Assembly: GCA_032622095.1 (NCBI GenBank)
Contig: CP136068.1
Span: forward strand, 132,501,989 to 132,565,988
Direction: 5' to 3'
DNA length: 64,000 nt
Origin: Siphonodentalium dalli
Taxonomy: Eukaryota > Mollusca > Scaphopoda > Gadilida > Siphonodentaliidae
Shown here: positions 23,612 through 35,335 of the stretch, one piece after another
How positions within the stretch are numbered: position 1 is the first letter of the stretch
Layout: the number at the start of each line of letters is the position of its first letter
Position numbers and translations under genes: made by a program
The notes under the pieces: model-generated
The model's input: only the letters and a program-made list of their open reading frames with translations
Databases searched by the model: none
What the model was told of the DNA's origin: nothing

Positions 23612-24228
23612 TGTTCCACAATCTATGGTAGATTCCTTCAGTGTACATTCGCATCACTTTGACGGAATGTGATCGAATACCGAACAGCGCGCCGATTAAT
23701 TGTCTATGCAGTCAAATTGCACATGAGCAAATGAATTATACAAATAATAAACATGCTTAGCATTATTAGACGCGGGGCATCAGTCGTAAATACGCATTAT
23801 ACATTTGAATATGCATATTATCAATTAGTATAATTGTGGATAAGTTAGCACAAAGCGTTCTACACATACAAATCTCAGACAAACCTGCACCCATGCATAC
23901 GTCATGGAACGCATGCAACACAATCAACATCCTGTTGTTATATCTACACTCAACTTGCAAATTCATAGAACAATTATCGTCCGTTTTGAGCGATATTCTG
24001 CTATATTTGCGTCAGCATAATATACAAACAAGATGGGGTCTTTGCGCGTCGTCATATAACATGAGCGAGTGCATGTGTCCTAGTAAATATACGGCACGAA
24101 AATAATGATTTTGTAAAAGTACATTCGTCAAGAATGATTTGTAGATTTGTACTCAAATTTCCAAGTGATCTGTGGTGCCACATGCATTAAACAGAATGTT
24201 TTTGAACCAATCTCTTAATATAACACAT
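23612..24228. other. Intergenic region 5' of receptor gene B
   Basis: Presumed promoter side of the minus-strand receptor. No confident TATA box or other control element is seen. No gene is supported. Confidence 0.4.
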
Positions 24229-24366
24229 TTATTAGTAGCTGAATGCCAGAGGAGATGAGCTCTGATTACTTCCGTAACTTGTGCCCAGATCCTCTGTGCC
24301 CACACTTCTCTGTAAGCTAATGATATAATGGAATGTATACTGTATATTGTGGGTCACAATAACATA
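24229..24366 (-). repeat. Interspersed repeat, inverted copy of 4079-4222
   Basis: In reverse complement it reads ACCCACAATATACAGTATAC, then GGGCACAGAGGATCTGGGCAC, then CTGGCATTCAGCTACTAAT, matching 4079-4222. It lies about 620 bp upstream of receptor gene B. Confidence 0.6.
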
Positions 24367-25245
24367 TGTTCAACATGTTTTCATCGCTGCAGCCTGAAGA
24401 AAATGGTACCGGGCTTTTCCAAATAATAAGTCGTTACCTGACACAGGATACAAGATGCAAAAGGGAATCACGTGGTTTCGAGTTGATGAGTATCGCGCAT
24501 TCAAAATGGCCGAGGCGATCTAAATCGCGACCAGAAGTGAGGAAAAAAGGTAATAAACTAAGATATGACATACTACATATTATTTTGACAGCTACGAGCA
24601 GAAGCCATACTGTTTTCAAACACACTGATACCTCATTTGTGTCCAAATTCACATTTGTTTACTCTAACATTCTGACCAAAGTTGTCAGTCCGAGGATTTT
24701 CGAAGATGTATGGACTGGTGTATTACACGCACCTCCGACTGGAAAGTTTGGTCAGAATGTTATAGAAAAACAAACAAGGTATCAACTTGTTTCAAAAATA
24801 AACCAGCATATGCTCGTAACAGTCAAACTACTATGTTTTGTGTCAGTTCCTCGTATTCCTTGATTTTGTGCCAAATGGTATTAGCCAAACACCGTAACAT
24901 GACAACTTTAGAAATAGTATAGCATCTGTTTCCCCTGCCAGCACAATATAAATTCAGCAGGACCAAACATCATTACCTTTTTTGAAATACCGCTTCAGTT
25001 ATCAAAAGCCACTTGATTTTAAAGTTATCCATCTTCATCCGCAATTTGGTCCGAGAGCGTCTTCTCGTCAAGGCAACTAAAGAGTACCGGTGGTGAAAAA
25101 TAATAGATTTCAAAAATCGATATCTGATCACTCTGAGCTTTGATGGGTGGGTTCCTCGACTCGAATCCAATATGTTTTACCCCCAGAAGCCAAGGAAATA
25201 GTAATTTGCGAGCGTTAATTCGGATTATGCATCTTTAACTGTTTA
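24367..25245. other. Non-genic stretch
   Basis: One open frame (24366-24863, plus) is not supported by any domain, and it crosses an inverted repeat (ACATTCTGACCAAAGTT near 24668 and AAGTTTGGTCAGAATGTT near 24744). No gene is called. Confidence 0.4.
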
Positions 25246-25697
25246 TTAACCCTTTACCCAACAAACCGGCCAAAAACGGCCAAATAAAGCTTCAACAGCC
25301 TAAAATATCTTCGGTCTGTCTCACTAACACCATACAAATATGGATATCATTGGAACCGGTTCATTTACCACATTGTGATGGTTACAGTTATGCCCTGTGC
25401 CAATGCATTCTCTTATATATGCGAGTCGACCATATGTCGCCTCGCATATATAAGAGAATGCATTGGCCTAAAAAAAACACTTTTTACCATTTTTTCTTAC
25501 ATTCTTTAACAATTTTATAATTTTTTCTTACATTTGTTAACAATTTTTATAATATTTTTCTACATTCTTTCACAATTTTATAATTTTTAATATGTTAAGC
25601 CAATGCATTCTCTTATATATGCGAGGCGACCTATGGTCGACTCGCATATATAAGAGAATGCATTGGCACAGGGCCGCTCTGTTGGGTAAAGGGTTAA
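25246..25697. mobile_element. TTAA-flanked MITE carrying two long hairpins, copy 1
   Basis: Termini are CCCTTTACCCAACA and TGTTGGGTAAAGGG, flanked by TTAA at 25246-25249 and 25694-25697. Inside, two hairpins of about 66 bp each lie in inverted orientation (about 25398-25465 and 25600-25668). Each arm reads CCAATGCATTCTCTTATATA. The hairpin module is almost identical to that in the TA-flanked elements at 51960 and 56933, which have unrelated ends. An inverted second copy of this element is at 50739-51130. No coding capacity. Confidence 0.85.
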
Positions 25698-25900
25698 TGG
25701 ATTGTCTCGATGAAACGTGTGAATAATGTAACTGTTTTGAGTATTAGGTATATATGCTAATAATTGTAAAGTATTATAGAAAGGGACCAGTTCAACTCCA
25801 GTGGAACGATAGTGACTATGATGGAGTTGACGTTTAACTAGATTCATGCAAATCACAGACAAGTCAGATGTGACGTAATGGATTGTCATCATTCGAGCAA

Positions 25901-26330
25901 CTAACCCTTTAATGATTTGAGCTGCGCTTGTGCAGCATTAAATAGCATGTGCAGTGTATTCTCTTATATATATGCGAGTCTCCCATATGGAGTTTTACAT
26001 ATATAAGAGGATGAACTGGCTTACACGTTCAAGATAAATACTGTTAAACAATTAATTTATCTCTTTCATGACGAGAGCTGCGCTGGTGCATCAGTAAAAA
26101 CAAAAAGTCTTCGATAGAGAGCTTCGCATATATAACAGAATGCACTGGCTTACAAGGTCAATGCAACTCTTGTTAGGTCAATGTATTATCTAATATGCGC
26201 GGCTCAATATGGGATATGTATTATAGAAAGGGGCTCAATATGGGAGACCGCATATACAATGTATAAGAGAATGCATTGGCACAGGGTTTTTGCATATTTC
26301 CAAAAAGCTCCCGTCGTGGAAGGGTTAAAC
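25901..26330. repeat. Degenerate relatives of the double-hairpin MITE
   Basis: The left end CTAACCCTTTAATGATTTGA and right end GTCGTGGAAGGGTTAA enclose several decayed copies of the CATTCTCTTATATATGCGAG hairpin (near 25957, 26110 and 26190-26280). GAGCTGCGCTGGTGCA recurs near 25920 and 26075. This looks like an older, internally expanded member of the CCCTTTACCC family. Confidence 0.55.
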
Positions 26331-26334
26331 CGGG

Positions 26335-26580
26335 AGTAGTACCGAGTGCTAATTAGCCCTTTCTTTTAATATGGATTCTCCCATCCAGTTATACAAGTAT
26401 ATAGGAATGGTCTATTATTCGTTTGGAGTGGTGTTCAGAACAAATGAGCAGACGACATACGAAAAGATAATATAAGTACACAAGGATTCCTATTCATTGG
26501 AGGAAAATGTTCAGATAATAAGTTCAACAAACAGCTGTCTAAAGGGCATTACTCGTCAGTGAGTATTTAATAAAGAGAGG
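26335..26580 (+). repeat. Interspersed repeat, second copy at about 45175-45430
   Basis: Shared order: CCCATCCAGTTATACAAGTATA/CCCATTCAGTTGAAAAAAGTATA, then GGAATGGT, TATTCATTGGAGG/TATTTATTGGAGG, GTTCAGATAATAAGTTCAAC/GTTTAGAAAATACGTTCAAC and a GTAATTAGTATAGAAA-like end. No coding capacity. Confidence 0.5.
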
Positions 26581-26612
26581 ATTGACAAACATATCTCCCC
26601 ATCAACAATAAA

Positions 26613-27144
26613 CAGGTCAGGCACATCCTGAATTCCACTATTATAGTGGTATTCCACTATTATAGTGGTATTTGACTATAACACATTCATGTTTCCTTTA
26701 TTTGCGTCGGGAATAGAAGACGGTGCACACCAGTGCACAGCCAAATGTCACTCTTAACAATATCACAGCGAATGAACAGTCTTCCGACAAAATTAGTTGT
26801 GCGATCTTTTGCGCCAGCTTTGATATTCAATAATATTATAATATTACTAATATATCCCTTTCTAAATGACAATAGCATGATGACTCAATCACTCCTTCAT
26901 AACAATTTTCAACTAATTGCATGCCAATTGAGTCGCTTATCGTGTGCCGTCATGATTAATCATTCTCCTGGACAAACTATATGTATGATACCGTATTAGT
27001 GCGACCTGATTTTGAATAATATTTGTGTGAAATATGATTTTGAATTATCCCTCTTTTATCAAATTAACAAAACGGTAATGGTCATATACCACTATAATAG
27101 TGGAATACCACTATAATAGTGGAATTCAGGATGTGCCTGACCTG
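26613..27144 (+). mobile_element. MITE with doubled CCACTATTATAGTGG palindromes at both ends, copy 1
   Basis: The left end CAGGTCAGGCACATCCTGAA is followed by two copies of the 15-bp palindrome CCACTATTATAGTGG. The right end is the mirror image. ATAAAC on both sides could be a 6-bp target duplication. An inverted second copy is at 37898-38408. The interior has no transposase. Confidence 0.8.
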
Positions 27145-27767
27145 ATAAACACTGCCATGTTCATGTAAGTCTGTGGCGGAGTGTGTTCACCTCTCAGTGG
27201 GTAAGACCATCCAACAATTTGAGCACGAACACGCACGAACAGTACGCACATTTCCGGATACAAGTTAACCCGCACAGAGTCGGCTTGGTTTCAGATTTAT
27301 CATCACTATCATCTCTGAAATACATAGGAAAGCATATATTTCAGCGAGACGATTTCAATTTTTCAATTCAATTCTTTAATCTCAATTAACCAATAAACAT
27401 GGTATCTGAGATATATAAATTTAAATACAAATATGACAAAAGCACATTTAACATGTACATAATTATATAATAGCATATGTAATATTAATGTATGCATTGA
27501 ATGCACATCAACACAAAACTTATGTTATGAAACCTTTAGGTGCGAATGAGACTCTTCCCTATTCGTCAGTACTGTGAAATTAGTGTGAATATCGCAACGT
27601 TTTTGATATGAGATCATTGAAAATAATAACAAAACTAATCGCATAAAGTGCATGTGTTGGAAAGACAGTATTTCAGGATTATCTTTTTTTCTATCTAAAA
27701 TTAATAGGCTCCTCACCTCCAATTACCATCATAAATATGTGTCGCCATCTGTTTTCAATTAGTATGT
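27145..27767. other. Non-genic stretch
   Basis: No supported gene or repeat. Confidence 0.35.
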
Positions 27768-28228
27768 AAGGAATCACTGAACTAAATGGTTTCCCATAGG
27801 CGACAGTGTTAACGTTTCGGCCAAATTCACTGAATTGAAGCCTGCAGGCCATACCAGTGATGTTTACCCAGCTAGATTGACACCAGTTGATCACGAAAAT
27901 GCAAGAAAAACCATAGGTCATGTGTTTACTTTTTGAAATAATCCCCAAGTCTACGACAGGGCTATCTCACAGCCAAATTTGATCTGGAAAAACCCAGAAC
28001 TACAGCAGCTAGTTAAATAAATTTCCCGCTCACAAAAATCCATTCCCCCATTCATTCACCAGTTTAAATTATTGAGATATTATGTACAAATCAAATAAAC
28101 GCGATGTCATCCTTTAATAACGTGTCGCATGTATCAGGTGAAGGTCATTCTTCAATTACATTCACCTTTAACATTCCACGGTGTACTCGCTCCCCGACTC
28201 TAGAACACATTTAGCTCCCTGATTCCGT
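27768..28228 (-). repeat. About 455-bp duplicated segment, inverted copy at 43061-43520
   Basis: Nearly collinear with the reverse complement of 43061-43520, from GAATCACTGAACTAAATGGT to GCTCCCTGATTCC, with small substitutions and indels. Past each end the flanks diverge abruptly. A possible protein trace, GVLAPRLWNTFSSLI in the 43-kb copy, recalls the APRLWN-type motif seen near the C-terminus of many LINE polyproteins, so both may be retrotransposon fragments. The copy here has lost that frame. Confidence 0.6.
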
Positions 28229-28395
28229 AATTGAATAAGGAGAACACAAAGAGGCACAACTGAACTCTCACATATTATCAGTCGACGTAATTTAGAGTCG
28301 TCTCTCGTGTCATGCAGGTGCAACCAGAAAAGCGTGGCGTCTTCAGCAGACAGCCGAAGTAAGTTGCAGGTAAAATGGCACATTTATATTATATG

Positions 28396-28540
28396 TGTGT
28401 CCAACTATCGAACACTCAGCCTGACGAACCATTGGCCCAATGAACACTCGAAATGTCGAACCATCGTACTCTCGAACCTCGGACTATCATACCATCGGAC
28501 CAATGAGCACTCGGACTATCGAGCCCTCGGGCTAATGTAC
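28396..28540 (+). repeat. Short quasi-tandem repeat of CGAAC/CTCG motifs
   Basis: Words such as CGAACCATCG, ACTCTCGAACC, TCGGACTATC and CCAATGAACACTCG follow each other with roughly 8-12-bp spacing. The unit is too diverged for an exact period. Confidence 0.55.
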
Positions 28541-29836
28541 TGTAAACTCCACCATAACCGCCATATTTGTAAGTAAATTTGACTCACAAGCATCCATAAT
28601 ATGGGGACCTAAAAAAGAACGTTGCTATGCTGATATGGCTATTATTTTTGCCAGAACAGTTGGAGTTGTTAAGAAAACACAACAAATTTCGCGATGAAAA
28701 ACTAGTAACAATTATATGCTAAGGACACACAGAATCTGGTTATTCAAAACAAACATATTTGGCAACGGTGGAAAGATTGTCTGCAGAGCGATCTAAACCG
28801 AACACTATTCTGAGTTTTCAGTAAACGTTTAATTGCAGATTATGGCCAATAGCGCTCATGTATCTAAATACTATTGGGCTTGCTACGTAGATCCATCGAT
28901 CTTCCAACATATATAAGACAATGTTTATAAATCGAATTGAGAATTTCCAGTTTCCCAAAACATTCACAGAAATGCAATTATAGACATAAAATAAAAATGT
29001 CGTATTCCCTATAATTTGATATATGGATAAACCATGTTTGGTCTGCGACAGCATATATACCTTCCCTGAAACCAACGGAGACCGGCGACCTAATATAAAC
29101 CTTTGTGCTGAGGTGAGGTCTAGGTCACAATGATCTCCATAACCAAATACCCAGCTGCTCAGCTATCTCTAACACTGTGTCATATTTAAAGTTGTTTGCT
29201 CCCTGCTTGAGTAAATGACCTACATATCAACATGTGTATTAACTGGACTGATTATTCAAGGTAACAGTGCTTGTAAATGGATGCTTACAAATTCCCAGCA
29301 CACATTAACATTCTGTTAAATGTCTTGAAGAAATGTTGTTCTCTATTAAATACTCGATCGAGCCTAGCACTAGTTCAGATCATGTACTTTTTATGGCAGT
29401 TAATCATTTCCAATAATTTGTTATACTTGCTGAAAATCATCAGGCGTGCAAACCCCTTAAGCATTGTTCTGTTTACCTTAACATATGTGAATTAAGTCAC
29501 AACATTTCACTCCATATCCAAGGAAGATACAAAACATTTCAATGTTGTCATGTATGTTACACTTCAATTAGTCAGACGTCAGGACATTTTGTAAAGAAAC
29601 CGATGATCTGTTTCTCACAACAATAGGCATGTTATACTGTATCGGTTCCTTTATGATTATTTGTGAAATAATATTTGTCTTTAGGAAATTTTAATAACTA
29701 TTTCCCATGACGTTCATTATAAATGTCGTTTTAAGGCTAATTTTTGAACTGTTCTCCCCCTCACCAAAAACCCCCATGCGTAACATATGAATTCCCCCCC
29801 CCCCAAAATCATTGAATTTTCAATTCCTTATTGAAT
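28541..29836. other. Non-genic stretch
   Basis: No supported gene. A C-rich patch lies near 29796-29810. Open frames are short and featureless. Confidence 0.4.
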
Positions 29837-30365
29837 GGCTGCGGACACACGTACCACAGTAGCGATGTCATTGTAGGTGTGACACTTTATTATGGTGGAG
29901 TTTGGCGACAATTAGTTGTCACAATTATGTGCCATAGCTAGCCATGTTGGCCGCTGAGTTTCCGCACAATGAGTCCACTGGACCAAATTAACCAATTGCA
30001 TTTCACCAAGGTTGATATCTATTCATTGCGTTTTGCTATTGTATTATCTACGATATACATAATTGCACGATCGATCGTCCAGAATTGTGTTTGACCGTGA
30101 CAACCCCTCATTCATTCACATGTCATGCACGTAGCATCATGCACGTTTTATATAATCTGGAATAAACAACGCGAACTATACAATGACGAAAAGAAGAAAA
30201 AGGCTGATTATAACGAACTTTGGAAGACTCATTGTGCGAATATGCAGCGGGCGACATGGCTAGCTATGGCATATTAATTTTGACGACCAATTGTCACAAA
30301 ACTCCACCATAATAAATTGTCATACCTACTATGCCATCGCTACTGTGGTACGTGTGTCCGCAGCC
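29837..30365. mobile_element. Non-autonomous DNA element with about 140-bp terminal inverted repeats
   Basis: The left arm GGCTGCGGACACACGTACCA (from 29837) is matched by the right arm ending TGGTACGTGTGTCCGCAGCC (30365). Matching continues inward through CGATG, TTATTATGGTGGAGTTT and ATAGCTAGCCATGT to CCGCACAATGAG / CTCATTGTGCG. The interior of about 250 bp is non-coding. Flanks show TTATTG on the left and CAATAA on the right, which may be part of the inverted end. Confidence 0.8.
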
Positions 30366-30451
30366 AATAAGATATCATAACATCGGGATAAATTAAAAAT
30401 TTGAGCCGTCTGGTTGACCTTTGCCGAGAATGTAGTTGTTGTTTATTTGTA

Positions 30452-30655
30452 AAGTAATGCCCTAAATAATAGACTCTTTAACCATGCACAGCAGAATTAT
30501 GGGTAACTTTTCAGGATTTAGTCGGAAATATGGCTTGTTGCATTCACTGAGAGCTTTCCGATGAATGGCAACAAGCCATAATTCCGACTAAATCCTGAAA
30601 AGTCAACCATAATTCTGGTCTGGTTAAGGAGCCGACTATTTAGGGCATTACTGTA
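30452..30655. mobile_element. Foldback MITE (CAGTAATGCCC family), copy 2
   Basis: Palindromic arms share GGGTAACTTTTCAGGATTTA and GGCTTGTTGC with 19672-19884. The left arm has a small deletion near the centre. The right end GGGCATTACTGTA abuts the start of the truncated LINE, about 10-15 bp away. Confidence 0.8.
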
Positions 30656-30659
30656 TATA

Positions 30660-33270
30660 TGTACATTATTAGAGATTTATTAAAATAATGGAAGAATCAA
30701 TCCCCAAAATGACAGTGACGATAAGGACAAAGGGCAAATTCTGGTTTAATTCCGACATACGGAGAGAAATACGACGTCGCGATAGACTCAGATCAATAGC
30801 ACTCAAACGAAATTCAGAGCACACTTGGAGAAAACACAAGGATATTAGAAATAAAGTTAACAACATGAAAAAGTATGCAAAATCTCAATTCGAAACTAAA
30901 CTTGAGGAGAAAATAAATGAAACCCCCACTCCCCGCGATTTATGGCATATTATGAATTATCTACTTAACAAAAAGAAATCTACGAATACCCCACCTCTGT
31001 ATAGCCCCAATGGCAACGTATCAATGGAAGGGAAATCATATGCAACCGATGATTACGAAAAAGCTAGGTGTCTCAACGCAATATTCATTTCTAATGCCAC
31101 TATACAAGACGATGCCAAACATCTTCCTTATTTCCCTCGTAGATCCAATAACATACTATCCGAAATCCCAATCACATATCAAAGTATCGTGTGCGCTATA
31201 AAATCATTAAATTTAAATAAGGCGTATGGTCACGATAGCATCAGCCCAAAAATGTTGCATAGTACTGCCGAAAAATATCGCAATCCCCCTATTAATAATT
31301 TAAAAAAAATCATTGGATCTTGGTAAGTTTCCAATGACCTGGAAAAAGGCAAACGTCATCCCTATTTTCAAAAAAGGCGACCCAGCCGATTCCGAAAATT
31401 ACCGACCAATATCTCTCCTTCCGACATTAGGCAAAATCTTCGAAAAAGCGGTCATACAACATATTATGACATACTTTACGGAAAATAATTTGTTATATAA
31501 TCACCAGTCTGGCTTCCCCCCTGGCCATAGTACAACATACTTGTTAATAGAACTATATCACAACCTGTGCCATAGTCTCGACAACAGCCTTTATACATAT
31601 GCAGTATTTTTTGATATATCAAAGGCATTCGAGAGAGTATGGCACAGGGGGCTGCTATATAAATTGGAACAATATGGAGTCTCTGGAAATCTCTTAGAAT
31701 GGCTAAAAGATTATCTGTCCAATCGCAAACAAAGGGTCTTAGTGAACAACTCCTTCTCAAATTTTGAAGTTATCCCAGCGGGTGTCCCGCAAGGCTTAAT
31801 TATTGGCCCTTTCCTATTTTTATTTTATATAAACGACCTCCCTGATCACATTAATGCAACCACAAGAATGTACGCGGACGATACTTGCCTTATGACTACC
31901 CATTATGACATCGATATCCTAACCAAGAACATGAACGATGACCTTGAAAGAGTCGCAGACTGGGCAAATAAATGGCTAGAAAACTAGGGCAATTTCCTTT
32001 TCCCTTACAAATAACAACGTGACCCAGAATTTAAAATTCGAACAAGAAAATGTATTATTTACAAACTCACACAAACATCTTGGACTTGAAATACAATCGA
32101 ATCTAAACTGGAACACTCATATAAATACAATAGCAAACAAAGCAACATCGCGTCTCTCACAATTAAGAAGACTGAAGTACGACCTAGACCGAAAGTCGCT
32201 TGAAAAAATATACATAGCATATATATTACAAATTATAGACTATGCCGATGTAGTGTGGGGCTCAGCAACAGATTACTTATTTAAAAAGTTCGATGACATA
32301 CACAAGGATGCTGCAAGAATAGTAACAGGATTAACGCGTTCCGTAGATATAAATCGCTTGTTTGACGAAGTAGGATGGCCAAGGCTTGAAATTCGACGAG
32401 AACTCCACGAGTTGCACACCATGTTTAAAATAATAAACAAACAAGTCCCCAATTACCTCACGCTTATGTTGCCACCCCGATCCAGACAAGTTGCCAGTAT
32501 TATATGATATGATATGCGCCAACCTGACAAATTCTATTCATACCGTTCGCATACAGAACATTTCAGAAACTCTTATTTACCTAAAAGTACGTTATCTTGG
32601 AATAAACTACCAAAGCCTATTACAAATGTAAGTACTCTTCCTGAATTTAGGATGAATTTGAAATTAATTGACCCGCCCACGAAACATCCCCAATTCTTTG
32701 TTAATGGTCCAAGAAAACTAAGCATCTTACATTGCAGAATTCGCAACTATTGTAGTGAACTAAAATCAGATATGTACAACAATTTTTTCTCTGATACCTC
32801 TAAATGCACATGTGGATACGAAGTCGAAGATGCCTTTCATTATTTCTTTGAGTGCCCCCTGTATGCAACCGAAAGATGCGAACTCTTCAATAAGATTGCA
32901 GCCCACCAATTTATAATATCTAACATTTCCTCCTTACTCACAGGGATATCATCAGAATCGAATCGACGCAATGAATTTTTTTCCATTTTGTTTATTCATA
33001 CATTTCATCAACGAAACGCTTTAATTAGGCCCCCTCCGCTAACAAATATAGGCGAGATCCTCCTTTGCGTTACAAATGTTGACTACCCCAGATGAAATTT
33101 CAAAAGCAGGATAGGACTGACAGCAATCACAACCACACCATACATCATCCTGTATATATGTTATGTTCGTCATCTACGTTGTATTTGTTAAAATGTTAAT
33201 GGGAGAGGGGCGGATTTAAGTTGTTAAAACTTGTGCCCCGATCCCTCTTGTAATATTATATTACAATATA
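30660..33270 (+). mobile_element. 5'-truncated non-LTR retrotransposon (LINE)
   Basis: This copy has the end of the linker region, the reverse transcriptase, the C-terminal Cys/His knuckle and a 3' UTR (33096-33270). The UTR contains GGGCGGATTTAAGTTGTTAA and ends in TAATATTATATTACAATATA. The N-terminal endonuclease is missing. Truncation at the 5' end is normal for LINE insertion by target-primed reverse transcription. It lies directly beside a foldback MITE on its 5' side. Confidence 0.85.
30688..33095 (+). pseudogene. LINE polyprotein remnant: reverse transcriptase and C-terminal knuckle, frameshifted
   Basis: Four consecutive frames together cover one polyprotein: 30688-31326, 31313-31987, 32019-32507 and 32514-33095. 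Reverse-transcriptase motifs are readable in order: RPISLLPTLGKIFEKAV, DISKAFERVWH (catalytic Asp kept), AGVPQGLIIGPFLF and YADDT (catalytic Asp pair kept). The second and third frames continue with KHLGLEI and LSQLRRLKY blocks typical after the polymerase. The last has APR-type WNKLP and a knuckle CTCGYEVEDAFHYFFECPLY. Breaks: a shift in the A-run near 31305-31315, a stop at 31985-31987 followed by a shift, and a break near 32505-32515. The first block begins in the region just before the polymerase (WFNSDIRREIRRRDRL). The enzyme copied LINE RNA into the nick; this copy cannot make it. Confidence 0.88.
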
Positions 33271-33276
33271 ATATGT

Positions 33277-33860
33277 TTAAACGTACATTATTTTCGTCCT
33301 GTCGGTCGCCTTGTTTGGGTCATTCGAACTATTGTCTTCGTGGTCGGCCGTAATGATGGTCGGCGTAATTCGTGCAGTCTGCCTCGCTTTGGAAAATGTA
33401 CCATAATGCTCTGATTGACTCGTCTTTTTATGAGAATTTAGTTTATGTGTCTTCGTACCATCTGATTCAGTTGGTTCCGCAAATCCTGTGAAAGTATACA
33501 TGGAGATATAAAGGAACAGTGGGAAAATATGAAAAACATATGCAGCAAACAAACAATTTCAATGTTTACAACCCGATTGGATATATGACGTGCTACTTCT
33601 TCCAAATACACACATGTGACGTAATGTCTCCAAAGCTTGTAGCATCATAACATAAACGGTAGAAAATATTTTTTTGTTGCAGTTGTTTGTGGGATTTTCC
33701 AAGTGTTTGGATATAAACAGTTGGGAATTGTGGCGATAATACAAAACCGTCTCGTTCTACAATATTGAGTGTAAAGAATGTCAAATTGAGCGTTCCACGC
33801 ATATCCATTAGTGTGACAAGAAAATCATAGTCAGAAATGGTAACGCCACCAAGATTATAC
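33277..33860 (-). pseudogene. Unidentified possible coding remnant with one membrane segment
   Basis: On the minus strand the frame 33808-33593 can be extended upstream to about 33850 and encodes a well-mixed sequence. After a stop, the frame 33552-33277 starts with a hydrophobic stretch (VFHIFPLFLYISMYTF) and continues as a polar tail. The two could be pieces of one broken gene or exon, or chance. I do not recognise the family. Confidence 0.2.
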
Positions 33861-34800
33861 TATTACATATAAATAGAAATTATAAAAAATACATAAAATA
33901 TTTTGATAACAATTGCGTTTAAACAAGTAATCCTTCAAATTATTACTAACAAAGTAAACGACTGTGGGGTCACTCAACAGATTATAAATATTTGGGCATA
34001 GTATACTGTAAATACTAAAATTAAAATGAAATAATTAAAAGATAAAATTTAGCAAGTAGTAAAAGTTAATTTTCTCATTTAATTTTTTGTTTTTATTTAA
34101 ATAAAGCAATAATTTAAATGTAACATTTGGTTTTAAAAAAATTATTGACCGTGGCTCTTCCAATAATTGCGCGACTGACCTGGTCAATTGTTCTTAAGAA
34201 GTTGTTTTGAAAATTACTATGGAGGGAAATATTTATCGCTGTGGCTTCGCAAGTAATTAACTTGGTGACGTGATGTTAAAAAATTTGAACTCCAGTTAAC
34301 AAAGGACGCTTCATACCAAATATAAGAAGAATTAATAATTCTTTAGAAGTTGTTTTAAGATTTACTATGGAGGGAAAGAATTGTGGTGCTGGCTTCGCAA
34401 CTATTTGACCTCATTGTAACAAATATAAATATTAGTCATTCAGGCAATAGATGTATCTATTCTGTATATTAAGTTATTGGGTCTTACGTGTCTTGAGATG
34501 TCTAAATAGTTTTCGATGAACAGATCGCGCAAGGGACCCACGCCAATCTTCTCTGTTGGGATTCCAATTGTTGGCTCATTAAATATGCACATATGCTTAA
34601 GATACAGTCGCACGATCCCGTAAGTCGGGTTTTGGATCCAAGTTAATGAAAATATCATTGAAATAATCGGTTTCGCCCAAATAAACATCCATATATTCAA
34701 TATACATGTTTTGGAGCAGAATTAGGCAGTCCATATTGGACGCCATCATGGAATTTATTTTGTTTTGTTTTAATTTTCACACATAATTATTAGTTATGTG
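33861..34800. other. Non-genic AT-rich stretch with a short tandem pair
   Basis: AGAAGTTGTTTTGAAAATTA near 34197 recurs as AGAAGTTGTTTTAAGATTTA near 34345, both followed by CTATGGAGGGAAA, giving an about 148-bp tandem duplication. One minus-strand frame at 34440-34700 has no recognisable domain. Confidence 0.45.
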
Positions 34801-35335
34801 GATGGAGTTCTCATTAAACCTCACATCCTTGTATTGGTTACAGTAATGCCCAAAGTAATTGACCACTTAACCACATCAGAATTATTGGTAATTTTTCAGG
34901 ATTTGAAATCCTGAAAATTTACCAATAATTTTGCTGTGGTCAGGTGGTCAATTACTTTGAACATTACTGTGTGAGGCTAGAGTTATCATTGAACCTCAAA
35001 TCCTTATATTGGTTACAGTAATGCCCAAAGTAATTGACCACTTAACCACAGCAAAATTATGGGTATTGTTTCAGCATTTACAATCCTGACAAATTACCCA
35101 TTATTCTGCTGTGGTCAAGTGGTCAATTGTTTTGAACATTACTGTATGATGATTGAGTTATCATTAAACCTCAAATCCTTATATTGGTTACAGTAATGCC
35201 CAAAGTAATTGACCCTTTAACCACAGCATAATTATGGGTAATTTTTCAGGATTTAGAATCATGAAAAAATACACACAAATTTGCTGTGATTAAGTGATCA
35301 CTTACTTTGCACATTACTGAATATAGATGGAGCTA
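34801..35335 (+). repeat. Three tandem 175-bp units, each with a short CAGTAATGCCC foldback
   Basis: TACAGTAATGCCCAAAGTAA starts at 34839, 35014 and 35189, so spacing is exactly 175 bp twice. Each unit holds a palindrome of about 130 bp whose arms are a shortened form of the family at 19672 and 30452, and a linker with CATTAAACCTCAAATCCTTA. The array appears to have grown by tandem duplication of one inserted foldback plus flanking DNA. Confidence 0.85.

Noticed and set aside
22979-23672. Plus-strand frames over receptor gene B
   Set aside because: They are antisense shadows of the well-supported receptor gene.
24366-24863. 165-codon plus-strand frame
   Set aside because: No recognisable domain, and it crosses an inverted repeat; composition looks random.
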